From Bolinopsis microptera (lineage: Eukaryota; Ctenophora; Tentaculata; Lobata; Bolinopsidae), in contig NC_087077.1 of assembly GCF_026151205.1 (NCBI RefSeq), positions 5,542,483 to 5,606,482 on the forward strand: DNA of 64,000 nt, written 5' to 3'. The stretch's first letter is position 1. Every line of letters begins with the position of its first letter. The notes under the pieces are model-generated. The model ran no database searches and was not told the DNA's origin. It saw only the letters and a program-made list of their open reading frames with translations. The position numbers and the translations under genes were made by a program. Shown here one piece after another: positions 1 through 9,845 of the stretch.

Positions 1-332
1 GGGATGTGAAGGTAGCGGTTGTTTCACCCCGATAATCCCAGGCATGGCATCCTCCGGTTTTCCTTTGTCTAATACTTTCTGGTGGATCTGAGGAACAGTG
101 TTATTCCAATAGGTTTCACTTTATAATTCTCTCCAGGAATTACACCCCCGAAAAGTGGTGAACACGGAGCGCGCACTGATAATGTCCCACGAGTGTTGCG
201 GACATTATCAACACAGACTGCGAGTTTGATACACGTTGTATACCTCTTTTCGCACCATGATGAGCAGCGCGTATCACATTAGTATTAATACACATTCTTT
301 CATACAGAAATAGTCGTAAATCATAACACATA
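1..332. other. Left edge, no gene recognised
   Basis: No supported coding exon, RNA gene or repeat was seen here. The only open frame is short and has no recognisable motif. Confidence 0.5.
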
Positions 333-534
333 CAGTTAAACCCCGATTTACTGCGCCCCGATTTACCGCAAACCCCGATTTAACGCGGCCATCTCCTTTC
401 CCCAAACAGAGCTTAACATGTATAATGTAAACAAACAAAACCCCGATTTACTGCAAACCCCGATTTACCGCAAACCCCTATTTACCGCGGATGTTTCCTT
501 TCCCCAAACTCCGCGGTAAATCGGGGTTTTACTG
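333..534. mobile_element. TA-flanked MITE (Tc1/pogo-like ends)
   Basis: A 202-bp non-coding element bounded by TA dinucleotides (331-332 and 535-536). The left end CAGTTAAACCCCGATTTAC and the right end GTAAATCGGGGTTTTACTG form an inverted repeat of about 24 bp with one or two mismatches. Internal copies of the CCCCGATTTACCGC motif repeat several times near 355-490. CAG termini with a TA duplication fit non-autonomous Tc1/mariner/pogo elements; family assignment is inference. Confidence 0.8.
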
Positions 535-1571
535 TAATTAATACGCTTTAGTTTCGTGCCGCACTCGCCCTCACCTTCGGTTCGTACATTAATGCGCGTA
601 GTGGGGGGGGGGGGGGGGGGGCACTTCACTTTTTTACACTATTTTACACTGGTATAATGCAATGTGGTAGATACTTGTATAGCGTACTCTGCAATCTAGA
701 TCTATAAAACGGAGTACGAGTTACCACGATAGTCATACTCATGTATCTCTCCGCTAAGTCTACAATTCTGCTAACTAACAACTGAGTCGGAGGTCAATTA
801 AATGTTCATAGATATGGATTATAGAGACTAGCAGGAACCCGTATAACCCTAAAATAGTTTCAAGACTCAAGAGACTAAGATAATTATTATCTGGAGGCCA
901 TTAAAGCATTTGAACCAGTCAAAAAAGTTTCAGTTGTATATCTTTTACGGTTTTTTGCGTTAAAGTTGATGCCGTGGTGTCAGTAAAATGGTACAGATAA
1001 ACACACATATACATATATATATATATCGTCTCGCTTTATAAATAGTAAGTAAGATTAATCACTCTAAACTTGACTGTCACGTGACTTTTTAGCACGTTCT
1101 CGCGGTGGCCCTAAATGACTATTCGAAACCATAACCCTCTAATCTGATCCCAACACTAACAGTAACCCTAACCCAATCCCTAACTGAAAAATATGCTGAA
1201 ACCCTAACCCTAGAGAGAAATTATACCAACTTCATTTCATGGTCGTATCACGTGATCAAGATGAAGACAGTTGTTCGCCGATATCTCGCCAGGGGAGCAT
1301 TTTAACCGTATGCCATGAGGGTGATTCGGAATCAGCGTTCGAAAATACATCGATAAGTCGAGTGTTGAGTGATTTAGCAAGCTCGCACAATGCAACCACA
1401 CTTCGCATTCAAGTGAGGGCTTTTGTTTCGCAGCCCGAAAATAGGGACAAAGGTCAGGGTCTAATGGGGTACGAGGTGCACTATAAAGTGCTTGACTTAA
1501 GAGAATACATAAATTCTTACATTTATTACATTTATTATACGCTTCGACATTAAAATATGTGCATCTAAGTC
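535..1571. other. Intergenic: poly-G tract and telomere-like motif patch
   Basis: No gene recognised. A run of about 19 G lies near 603-621 and a TA-rich microsatellite near 1008-1026. From about 1130 to 1212 there are scattered CCCTAA-like motifs (ACCCTAACCC, AACCCTAACCCTAG), resembling a degenerate interstitial telomeric patch. From about 1390 the sequence is a diverged copy of the region near 5395-5580. Confidence 0.5.
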
Positions 1572-2476
1572 CAGTGGTCGACCGGGGGCAGGATTCTGAC
1601 CGGGGCCGGGGAGCCCCAATATAGCCGGGGCCGGGGCCGGGGCTGAACACTGAGAATTGGCCGGGGCCGGGAAATTTTCCATTTTGTCGGGGCCGGGGGT
1701 AGTTTACCAAATTGAAGTCAGAAATTGAAACATGAATTTGATAATAATTTAGGCTGGTGTGATGTAATCGGGAAGGATTAAAGTCAAGGTGCGGCTTATC
1801 CTCACCGACTTGAGGATTAAACTGCAACTTCGTGCTGTGAACCAACTCAGGATAATCCTCATAATCTTGAGATCCATACTTAATTTCTAATCCTCAACTC
1901 GGAACTGAGGATAACCCTCAGCTGCTACTTTATCTGGACCTCGGGATTTAAAAGTAATCCCACATCCAAATATGGCTCGGTTCACAAAAATTTACCATAA
2001 ATGTTAGGCTCTGTAGTTTACGTTGAGCCGTAGTTTTAGCTGCAGTGCAGTATGTTTACTTTCTAGTTTCTACGTATGTTTTATCGTAAATTTCTCGGAG
2101 ACGATTAATTGAAAAGTCTGATCATACTAAGGAAGAACCACGGTTTTTATGTTACTAGCCGTAGTCTAATTTAAGCCGTATGTTGTATTTTCTATATTTA
2201 AACGTACTCAACGTAGACAATAAATTTTTCAACTTTGAAATCTCATAATTACCATAAAATTGTGTTTGATTTTTTTCAAAAATGTGCCAAAATCATTCAT
2301 GAAATCCCCGGCTGTGCCCCCGGCAAATGCATGGTTTTTGGCCGGGGCCGGGGTTAAATTTATTGGCCAGAGCCGGGGTTTACCGCCGGCGATTTGCCAA
2401 ATTTTGGCCGGGGCCGGGAAGGGCCGGGGGTTGTGATTTTGGCCGGGGCCGGGGCCCGGCCCCCGGTCGACCACTG
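1572..2476. mobile_element. Non-autonomous hAT element with G-rich arms
   Basis: A 905-bp element. The perfect terminal inverted repeat is CAGTGGTCGACCGGGGGC at the left and its complement at the right. It is flanked by a perfect 8-bp target duplication TCTAAGTC (1564-1571 and 2477-2484). CAGTG-type ends with an 8-bp duplication are the hAT signature. Both arms (about 1585-1700 and 2310-2465) carry repeated GGCCGGGG blocks on the top strand, so G-quadruplex-prone sequence flanks an AT-rich core. No transposase is visible. It sits inside the left copy of the lectin segmental duplication and is absent from the right copy, so it inserted after the duplication. Confidence 0.88.
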
Positions 2477-2746
2477 TCTAAGTCATACAATCAAGACTAC
2501 AGTTGATAATGCTCTCACTGAGAACTGAGAAGGGAAGTTCATTCTACATTTATGGTCAAGGATTAGAAACAGAGTTATAGATAGGTATAAATAATAAGGC
2601 AAAGGGTTAGATACTCTTTAATTAAATTTCATCTTCAGTAAAATTTTATTGGCACAAAACTAATGTAAAATAGTAATAGTGTACAAAATAAAGTGTTCAT
2701 AATAAAATTTCTACCAAAATTTATATGGTGCACGTATCTGATGAGC

Positions 2747-3797
2747 TTAAGTCCCAGGACATTGACAAGCGAAATGCCTTATCTTCACAGCGTAGGAGTC
2801 ATCAACTGTTCCCCATCTTGAGACCGCCAAAACATCCTGTCCACCCACATGATGGCGGTCTCTGTTGTCATTTCCTCCGCCACGCGCCCACTTTATACCC
2901 CACTCAATATGCTGCCCGTCAGACCACTCCCATCCCCCCTCTTCGTGCATGTCGTGCCCACCTATCCACACCCAGTTGTCATCATCCCATCTTTTTTCTT
3001 CAGATCTGGGTCCGAGGAAATATTCTATTGCTCCCACCAGTTTCGTTAACTCGTCATCAGACCGGATTTTAGCAAATTCCAGACCAGCATTTTTGCAAGA
3101 AATGTTAGCTTCGTCCCAGCTTTTACGCTCTCCTGAAACCATATACTTTCCTTGGTACTGACACACGTATGGTAACGCCATATTGACAAACGAATCATCC
3201 CAAAAGCCCTCGTGGTTCACTCTCACGAATTTTTCTCGGCATGGCGTATTTCCTCCACACAGTTTTTCTACATCACTATCAGAATGGCCGGATCTCCTAT
3301 AATCAGGCTGTCTTGGCATCCAGCTCTGATATTCCCCTGCTTGAGTACCGTCTGCATATTCCCACTGTCCAGGATAATTTACCCCTGAAATAAATTCCTC
3401 GTTTAGCATTTGACTCTTCACTCGAAGTCCGACCCAAGCCCATTTCGTAGGAGCCCAACGATCCAGTGGCTGTTCATTTATTGGATAGGCCGACTTCTAG
3501 CAGTTTTGCGACCTGCGAGTTCCTCTTTTCGTCCGTTATTTTTGCCAACTGTCCACCTCTTCCAGTCCCCATCTCGAACTGTTCACATTTTTCCTCTGCA
3601 GTCATGTAGTCAGTGAGAGCGGGAAAGAGCGCCAGATTGCATATCAAAACAACATCTTCCTTCAATCCTGTCAGATTCTTTAATCCGTTTAATTGACTCG
3701 TTTCCTCGTCTGTAAACGATTTACATATGCAGATATCGAGAACAAGGATTATGCTTAAAGCAGCAATCGAGGGAAAATTTAATCGTTTCACAACCAT
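2747..3797 (-). pseudogene. Two-CTLD C-type lectin, frameshifted duplicate
   Basis: This is a near-identical duplicate of the lectin at 5880-6917, read on the minus strand. The N-terminal part (ATG at 3795-3797) has the same hydrophobic signal-like leader and the start of the first lectin domain. It then hits a stop after LLEVGLSNK because of an extra base near 3489-3493 (GAAGTCGGCC against GAAGTGGCC in the intact copy). The rest of domain 1 and all of domain 2 continue in the next frame down to the stop at 2747, ending CQCPGT as in the intact gene. A short divergent segment (near 3390-3425) differs from the other copy. Either a recent pseudogene or a one-base sequencing error would explain the break. 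Confidence 0.8.
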
Positions 3798-3961
3798 AGC
3801 TACAGTTACAACAATGACTGATGCTTAAAGCTGTATAACTGCTTATAACTACATAACTGTATATTATAACTGCTAGTTTTACATGGTTATATCAATACAA
3901 TTTCGCATTGAATACGAGCATATGCAAGAATTCGAAGGAATGGGAGCACAAACCTATCTTA

Positions 3962-3962
<1 letters not shown>

Positions 3963-3992
<30 letters not shown>

Positions 3993-4729
3993 GGGGGGGG
4001 CGGGGGCCGGGGGGGGGTTTTACCCTGATTAAATTGTGAAATTTGATTTCGAGATAGTAATTGACCAACAAACTAGGGCCTCTGGACGAACTTTTGAGGG
4101 GGTTCCGGACTCCGGGTGCCCGCGGGACAGCCACGCCCATTATGCCAAATCACATTAATATGCTCAAAACCCATATTTTAGGTGCTGTACTTGTAACTGG
4201 TGGACCCTTGAACTCGAACATGAATTTTCATCAAGATTAGACATAAAATGACTGAGTTATGAGCCAAAAACCATATGCAAATGCATCAGGTAAATGCACC
4301 AAATTTGATTGATTTTGGCCCATAAATTGGTCAAATATCAATATTTTTTAATTAAACCAACTTTATATAAAAGGTAAGCCTAAACTACACATTCTCTATG
4401 ATTAGGTATCAGCTCAACGTCTACCTAACTGTGGATTCTGTGTTCAAATAATCGCAAAAAATTAACAAAATCGCCCATAATATATCTCAGTTCGCGAAAT
4501 TCGCGAAACTGATTTCACTCAAAACAATAGAACTCAATAGGGTTTCAATATTTTTTCATGACATTTTCAGAATCAATGTAGAATTGCATATTTTCAACCT
4601 TAAGTTTTGTAGTGGAATTTTGAGTTAGGCCTGGAGTCCGGAACCCCCTCAAAAGTTCGGTCATAGGCCCTAGACCCTAGTTTGTTGGTCAATTGCTATC
4701 TCGAATGAGGGTGAACCCCCCTCCCCCCC
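3963..4729. mobile_element. TTAA-flanked DNA transposon with poly-G termini
   Basis: A 767-bp non-coding element bounded by TTAA at 3959-3962 and 4730-4733. The left end is a G run of about 30 and the right end a C-rich run. Further in, a long inverted repeat pairs about 4050-4110 with 4628-4702, including AATTGACCAACAAACTAG against CTAGTTTGTTGGTCAATT and GAGGGGGTTCCGGACTCC with its complement. TTAA duplications are characteristic of piggyBac-type integration, but no transposase is present, so the superfamily is inferred. Compare the element at 52872-54375. Confidence 0.75.
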
Positions 4730-4733
4730 TTAA

Positions 4734-5879
4734 GTCTTAACAGGACCATTGTCCATTGTCTAGTTGCGTCTAATGACCGAGACACTCAGAACTGAGAACA
4801 CAGTACGTGTCTTTAGTACCCTCTGGATACCTGCATCAAGTTCAAGGACAAATATACATGTCATATATTCGTTAAACTAGCTCGTTAGTCTAGTTAGATT
4901 AGGGAGCGATAGTTAAAACAATAGCATATAACATAATCTCGAATATATATATATATATATAAGTTAGATAATGTTCTTCATTAACCAGCTTTGACAATGG
5001 AAACCAGAAATACGGTGGTGGATAGTAGTAGTACGGAGGTGGAGTGAATTCGTTGGCACGGTAAACATTGGGTTCTATTTTACATCCAAGTTGAAAATTT
5101 TAGTCAGGAATATTGGCATCCGTTAAATGGCATAAACAAAAGACCTTGATTCCTAAACGTATCACAGTGATTGAGGGGCATAAATTACTTCGACCAAATA
5201 CGAGCGACTGAAAGGTTGCACTTCAATTTCACCATTACACGTTACAGTGGAGTTAAACTGTGTATTAATAATATTTGGTGGGTCGGGTTTCTTGGATTAT
5301 ACCGAACTTTTAGGATAGCTTGGCGATAGCTGATTCTTTGTATTCAGTTGTATTTTCCAGTTTCCTAGATTGGTTCTTATGTTTACTCCATTATTCGTGC
5401 ACAATGCAAACATCGCACGCCAAGTGGGTGCCTTTGTTTCGCAGCTTGAATCTCGATCCACGAGAGTGAACAGACTAAGGTTAGCGCCAATGGGGAACGA
5501 GGTTTACCAAGTATTAGACTTGCAAGAATAAATAAATTCTTACATTTATTACACGATTCGACATGAAAATATTAGCTAACGAAGATGTACATTTAAGTTA
5601 TTAAAAACCGACCGGACCGGTAAAAAAAAGCCAAAACCTGAACCGAACCGAAATGTTGGTCGTTTCCAACCCTGGATATGTGTTACGGATATGGAAATAA
5701 GGTCCAAGGATTACGAACTTAGTTTTAATAGACTATAGTAAGGTATTTAATTAAATTCAATTTTCAGTAAAATGTTATTGTCAAAAAACCAATGTAAAAT
5801 AGTAATAGTGTACAAAATAAAGTGTTCATAATAAAATGTCTACCAAAATTTATATCGTGCACGTAAGTATCTGACGAGT
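4734..5879. other. Intergenic between the lectin copies
   Basis: No gene was recognised. It holds a short AT microsatellite near 4945-4962. From about 5395 it is the left flank of the right duplication copy. Confidence 0.5.
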
Positions 5880-6960
5880 TTAAGTCCCAGGACATTGACA
5901 AGCGAAATGCCTTATCTTCACAGCGTAGGAGTCATCAACTGTTCCCCATCTTGAGACCGCCAAAACATCCTGTCCACCCACATGATGGCGGACTCTGTTG
6001 TCATTTCCTCCGCCACGCGCCCACTTTACCTCCCACTCAATATGCTGCCCGTCAGACCACTCCCATCCCCCTTCTTCGTGCATGTCGTGCCCACCTATCC
6101 ACACCCAGTTGTCATCATCCCATCTTTTCTCTTCAGATCTGGGTCCGAGGAAATATTCTATTGCTCCCACCAGTTTCATTAACTCGTCATCAGACCGGAT
6201 TTTAGCAAATTCCAGACCAGCATTTTTGCAAGAAATGTTAGCTTCGTCCCAGCTTTTACGCTCTCCTGAAACCATATACTTTCCTTGGTACTGACACACG
6301 TATGGTAACGCCATATTGACAAACGAATCATCCCAAAAGCCCTCGTGATTCACTCTCACGAATTTTTCTTGGCATGGCGTATTTCCTACACACAGTTTTT
6401 CTATTTCACTATGTCTGGATCTCCTATAATCAGGTTGTCTTGGCATCCAGCTCTGATATTCCCCTGCTTGAGTACCGTCTGCATATTCCCACTGTCCAGG
6501 GTAGTATTTCCCCGACATTAACCAACCCTTTTGATCCTTCACTCGAAGTCCAAACCAAACCCATTTTGTGGGAGCCCAACGATCTTTTTGTTGTTCATTT
6601 ATTGGATAGGCCACTTCTAGCAGTTTTGCAACCTGCGAGTTCCTTTTTTCGTTCGGTATTTTTGCCAACAGTCCACCTCTTCCAGTCCCCATATCGAACT
6701 GTTCACATTTTTCCTCTGCAGTCATGTAGTCAGTGAGAGTGGGAAAGAGCGCCAGATTGCACGTCAAAACAACATCTTCCTCCAATCCTGTCAGATTCTT
6801 TAATCCGTTTAATTGACTCCTTTCCTTGTCAGTAAACGATTCACATATGCAGATATCGAGAACAAGGACTATGCTTAAAGCAGCAATCGAGGGAAAATTT
6901 AATCGTCTCACAACCATAACTAAAGCTGCAAAAATGACTGATGCTTAAAGCTGTATATTG
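5395..6960. repeat. Segmental duplication, right copy (lectin unit)
   Basis: Right-hand partner of the duplication whose left copy is at about 1390-3840. It contains the intact lectin gene and lacks the hAT insertion found in the left copy. Coding parts are more similar between copies than the upstream flank, where small indels are frequent. Confidence 0.8.
5880..6917 (-). CDS. Secreted protein with two C-type lectin-like domains
   Basis: An uninterrupted 345-residue frame with ATG at 6915-6917 and no intron needed. Residues 1 to about 25 are a basic then hydrophobic leader ending near CICES, which looks like a signal peptide, so the protein is probably secreted. Domain 1 (about 50-200) shows CTLD landmarks: TAEEKCEQF, KWVWFGLRVKD, a YADGT segment and PYVCQ. 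Domain 2 (about 205-345) has SWDEANISCKNAG, NWVWIGGHD, GGWEWSDG and a C-terminal FACQC. No canonical EPN or QPD sugar-binding triplet is obvious in domain 2; domain 1 contains RQPDYR, which includes QPD. Sugar binding is therefore possible but unproven. Such proteins commonly act in invertebrate immunity or venom/mucus; the role here is unknown. Confidence 0.85.
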   Translation of the reverse strand: MVVRRLNFPSIAALSIVLVLDICICESFTDKERSQLNGLKNLTGLEEDVVLTCNLALFPTLTDYMTAEEKCEQFDMGTGRGGLLAKIPNEKRNSQVAKLLEVAYPINEQQKDRWAPTKWVWFGLRVKDQKGWLMSGKYYPGQWEYADGTQAGEYQSWMPRQPDYRRSRHSEIEKLCVGNTPCQEKFVRVNHEGFWDDSFVNMALPYVCQYQGKYMVSGERKSWDEANISCKNAGLEFAKIRSDDELMKLVGAIEYFLGPRSEEKRWDDDNWVWIGGHDMHEEGGWEWSDGQHIEWEVKWARGGGNDNRVRHHVGGQDVLAVSRWGTVDDSYAVKIRHFACQCPGT

Positions 6961-8751
6961 CTTATAATATTTTCCCTGGAAAGTCGTGGACAATGGTACA
7001 TATTATTATTATGCTTAGACTATTATTTTAAATTTACAACTAAGTAAACGACCCTATCGTCCCCAATGGGTTAATAAAGTTTCGCATCATAGAATACGTG
7101 CACGTCGAGGACCATTGTTAACTACGGTCTCGTGATCAGCTCACAGAACACGTGACTTTTAATACCCTGTGATTACCATTACCTCTGATTAAGTTAACTA
7201 ACATTCTTCTTTAATCACCTTTCACAAGGGAAACTGAACACGGCAGTGGACCCGTGGAGTGGATTTGTTGGGCCTGGTTAAAATTCGTTGGATCCTGGTT
7301 TACGTCTAAATTGGAGATTTCACTTCAATTCCACTATATTTTTAGTCAGGAAAATTAGTGCCCGTATGGAAAAAAGTATAAACAAGGTGGTAAATATACT
7401 ATTTATGAAGTCCGAGGAGTCATAATTCTCATTGCGTCCTGACTCTCTTGACTTATATACATTATACATACATTAGTAAGCTTCTTTGTTAAAAGCTTTT
7501 GTGATTCAAAGGGAAATATTGCAATTAATATAGAGTAGTCCGTTTCGAATATTAACCAAAATATTGTTAAAAATAATTAACCTTTCTATCCTATTATTTG
7601 TGTCAGCAAATTTAACGAGAATGAATCGCATGTCACACGTCGTTGATCAGGATAGGAGACGTGAGTCACCACACATTAAAGCTTCGGAATTTATTCTAGC
7701 GGAAATTTCGGGATACCACGGCGGACTTTCCGCCGTACTGTCCTCCACCTTAGTGTCATAGCCTTCACGAACCTAACAGATGCCTATTTAATATGCTCCA
7801 ATACGCCACAAGGAGTAAGAGTGCGAGTTGGAATGGGATGATGTAACTAGAATCTGATCAGATGAAACGAACTCAGATTGATGTTGGTTTCGTAGCCTAT
7901 ATAAAGTGCCCTCGGATGTCTGAATTCTAGTTTGGTCATATTTTATCAGATTTAAAATCAATCGCTGAGGAGAAAATCCAGCAGAAAAACACTGACAATG
8001 AGAATTATGATATATTGACAGTTCAGTTAGTGGCAGGAGCTGTACAGAATTGCCACAATTCTATTGGCTAATGTCCAAGGTGAAATAATGGGCGGGAAAA
8101 TATACTCAGAGCTGTAGCCAAATGATTTGAGTCTTTTTAGAATGTATACTCGATAAATGAAGCCACTGTAAACATAAAGGTGCCCCTGTAAAAACACCCA
8201 TTTCCGTGTATGTCTGTCCACTACGGTTGGGACCAGGTAAGGTCTTGGTAGTAAAACAAGGCCAAGGTTAAGAAATTCTGTGTACCGAACGTTTCAGGAG
8301 ACCTAAAATGTTCAGAGAGGATTTTATCTTATCATCCCAAACCATGAAAAGCGGGTTTTCTCAGCTATATCGTCCCGCAGAGCATGCTCATCTGTCAATG
8401 CTATTAGTGCTCGCGGGACCTAATTGACTTTTGAACAGAGAGTCAATACACTTTCTGTTTGATTTAACTCATTTTGTTGTAAACAGAAACTATTAAATGC
8501 GAAAATACTGTGACCAGGTTGTTGGTCGCTAATTTTATTTTGTTGAAAGTGAAACTCCCGTTTATTTAGTTGTGCAATATGAAAATGACATTTTGCAGAA
8601 TTCAAATATTCCTAGCGCGCGCGTTTGCGCTGTCGTGCGCGCGAAAAGCCCTGCAAAAAAGATGAACGCGCGTTCCATCAATGATATGCTAATAAACATT
8701 TTCCTTGTGTTTGAGATTAGTTAAAATAATAAGCATGAAAATAACACAAAC
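6961..8751. other. Intergenic, nothing recognised
   Basis: No coding exon with family similarity was found. I looked here for the missing C-terminal exons of UBFD1 (the WVYWVP-type segment) and did not see them. A GC-rich patch of GCGCGC repeats lies near 8613-8645. Confidence 0.45.
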
Positions 8752-9479
8752 CTTTTGTTTACTAAGAGGCTCCTTCTTAGTGACTGATGAGGTATTTGCG
8801 ACTATTTCTGATGAGCTGGGTTTAGTAGTGACAGCTACAAGGTCTGACATTGTAGTGCCGACACACATCATTTTACTATTTTTAACTACTTTGAGTTCTT
8901 TCAAAGTCTTCGTGTCGTCTTTCACTAGACCTGAAAGAGATAGATGATTCGTGACAGAACTTAAATTTTGCCATAAAAACCAGGCGTTATTCTAAAACCT
9001 TTAGCAAACACGTAGTATGGAGGCAGTAGCACAAATGGGCTTACACATATTTATGAAACATGAAACTATACTAAAGGACTTAACAGTTGACAAGACAAAA
9101 AGTTCAGCAAGCTCAATTTAAAGATACCAAAGAAAAGTCTCCAATAACCTTTAAACATAAGCTTCTGCATGGCTCTTGGTAATTTAGTCAGAGTCTCTAT
9201 GTGATCCTTTAGCTCCCTGACCGTTCTGTTTTCCCCCATGACTATCTCATAGTTCGTTTTGTTATAAACTAATTTAAACTTCACTTCAGGTCCCGGATCA
9301 GCAGCTGGGGTTATCTGATTCTCAGCCGCAGGCGCGTCCAAGTTTTTAACGAGCTCATTAGCAAGGAGTTTAGTGTCGATGAGGTTTGCTTCAGGGGTAG
9401 TTGCAGGATCTGGAGGAGGTGTGGAGGCGGCCGCAGCGTCGGGAGGGGGCGCTGCGTTACCAGCTACGGGATCGCTCAT
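8752..9479 (-). CDS. UBFD1: UBFD1, ubiquitin-like domain protein (first two coding exons)
   Basis: Exon 1 spans 9149-9479, with ATG at 9477-9479 (an upstream in-frame TTG is not needed). Exon 2 spans 8752-8930. The junction splits a Gly codon (AAAG|gttatt ... tctttcag|GTCTAG) and joins the frame cleanly. Exon 1 starts with an Ala/Pro-rich low-complexity leader, then a ubiquitin-like fold: VKFKLVYNKTNYEIVM, a central helix and LPRAMQKLMFKG. Exon 2 continues LVKDDTKTLKELKVVKNSK, MCVGTTMSDL and a KKEPLSKQK tail, matching the UBFD1 layout. UBFD1 is described as a ubiquitin-binding, NF-kappaB-linked factor. Exon 2 ends in phase 0 at a GTTTGT donor. The family's conserved C-terminal domain should follow but was not found, so the model is partial. 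Confidence 0.85.
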
Positions 9480-9845
9480 CAACAGACTCCTTCAGCTAGG
9501 GTTTAATGTACAAGTTACCAATACCGTTGTCAGTTTCAGCCTTCCTAACTTGTTACTTATCTAAATGATGAATTTTGAGAACTTTTTACAAAACAAGATC
9601 ACTCGCAAGTGTAATTAATCAAGTGTAATTCATAAAATAGATAAAACATGAAAACAACCGGTTTGTTCTGATGTGTGAATCATCTAAATATGAATTAAAT
9701 TGTATCATTCAACCCCGATAAAACGGTGCGAATATGTATCAGCTTTCATTTTATCCTCGTAATACATTTTGTAAAATAAAATATTAAGAAATTGTTAAAG
9801 ATACACACTATACGTCTGCATACTGCTATACTGTAATGATCAACC

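Larger units (their letters stand above)
1390..3840. repeat. Segmental duplication, left copy (lectin unit)
   Basis: This stretch matches about 5395-6960 in the same orientation. Shared landmarks are a CACAATGCAA block with TTTTGTTTCGCAGC, the run AAATTCTTACATTTATTACA, the lectin 3' flank with AAATAGTAATAGTGTACAAA, the whole lectin coding region, and its 5' flank with GACTGATGCTTAAAGCTGTA. The left copy is longer because it carries the hAT insertion at 1572-2476. Confidence 0.8.

Noticed and set aside
1237-1845. 202-codon minus-strand frame
   Set aside because: Crosses the boundary of the hAT element at 1572 and derives its Pro/Gly richness from GGCCGGGG repeats.
2736-2765. CTGATGAG followed by a GTCC-containing segment as a hammerhead core
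   Set aside because: No GAAA or third stem in register; it sits at the lectin 3' end and the other lectin copy has CTGACGAG without the remaining core.
2725-3161. Plus-strand frames overlapping the lectin copy
   Set aside because: Antisense shadows of the lectin coding sequence; the same frames appear in the other copy at 5951-6294.
8027-8221. 64-codon minus-strand frame as a UBFD1 C-terminal exon
   Set aside because: Residues do not resemble the conserved UBFD1 C-terminal domain.
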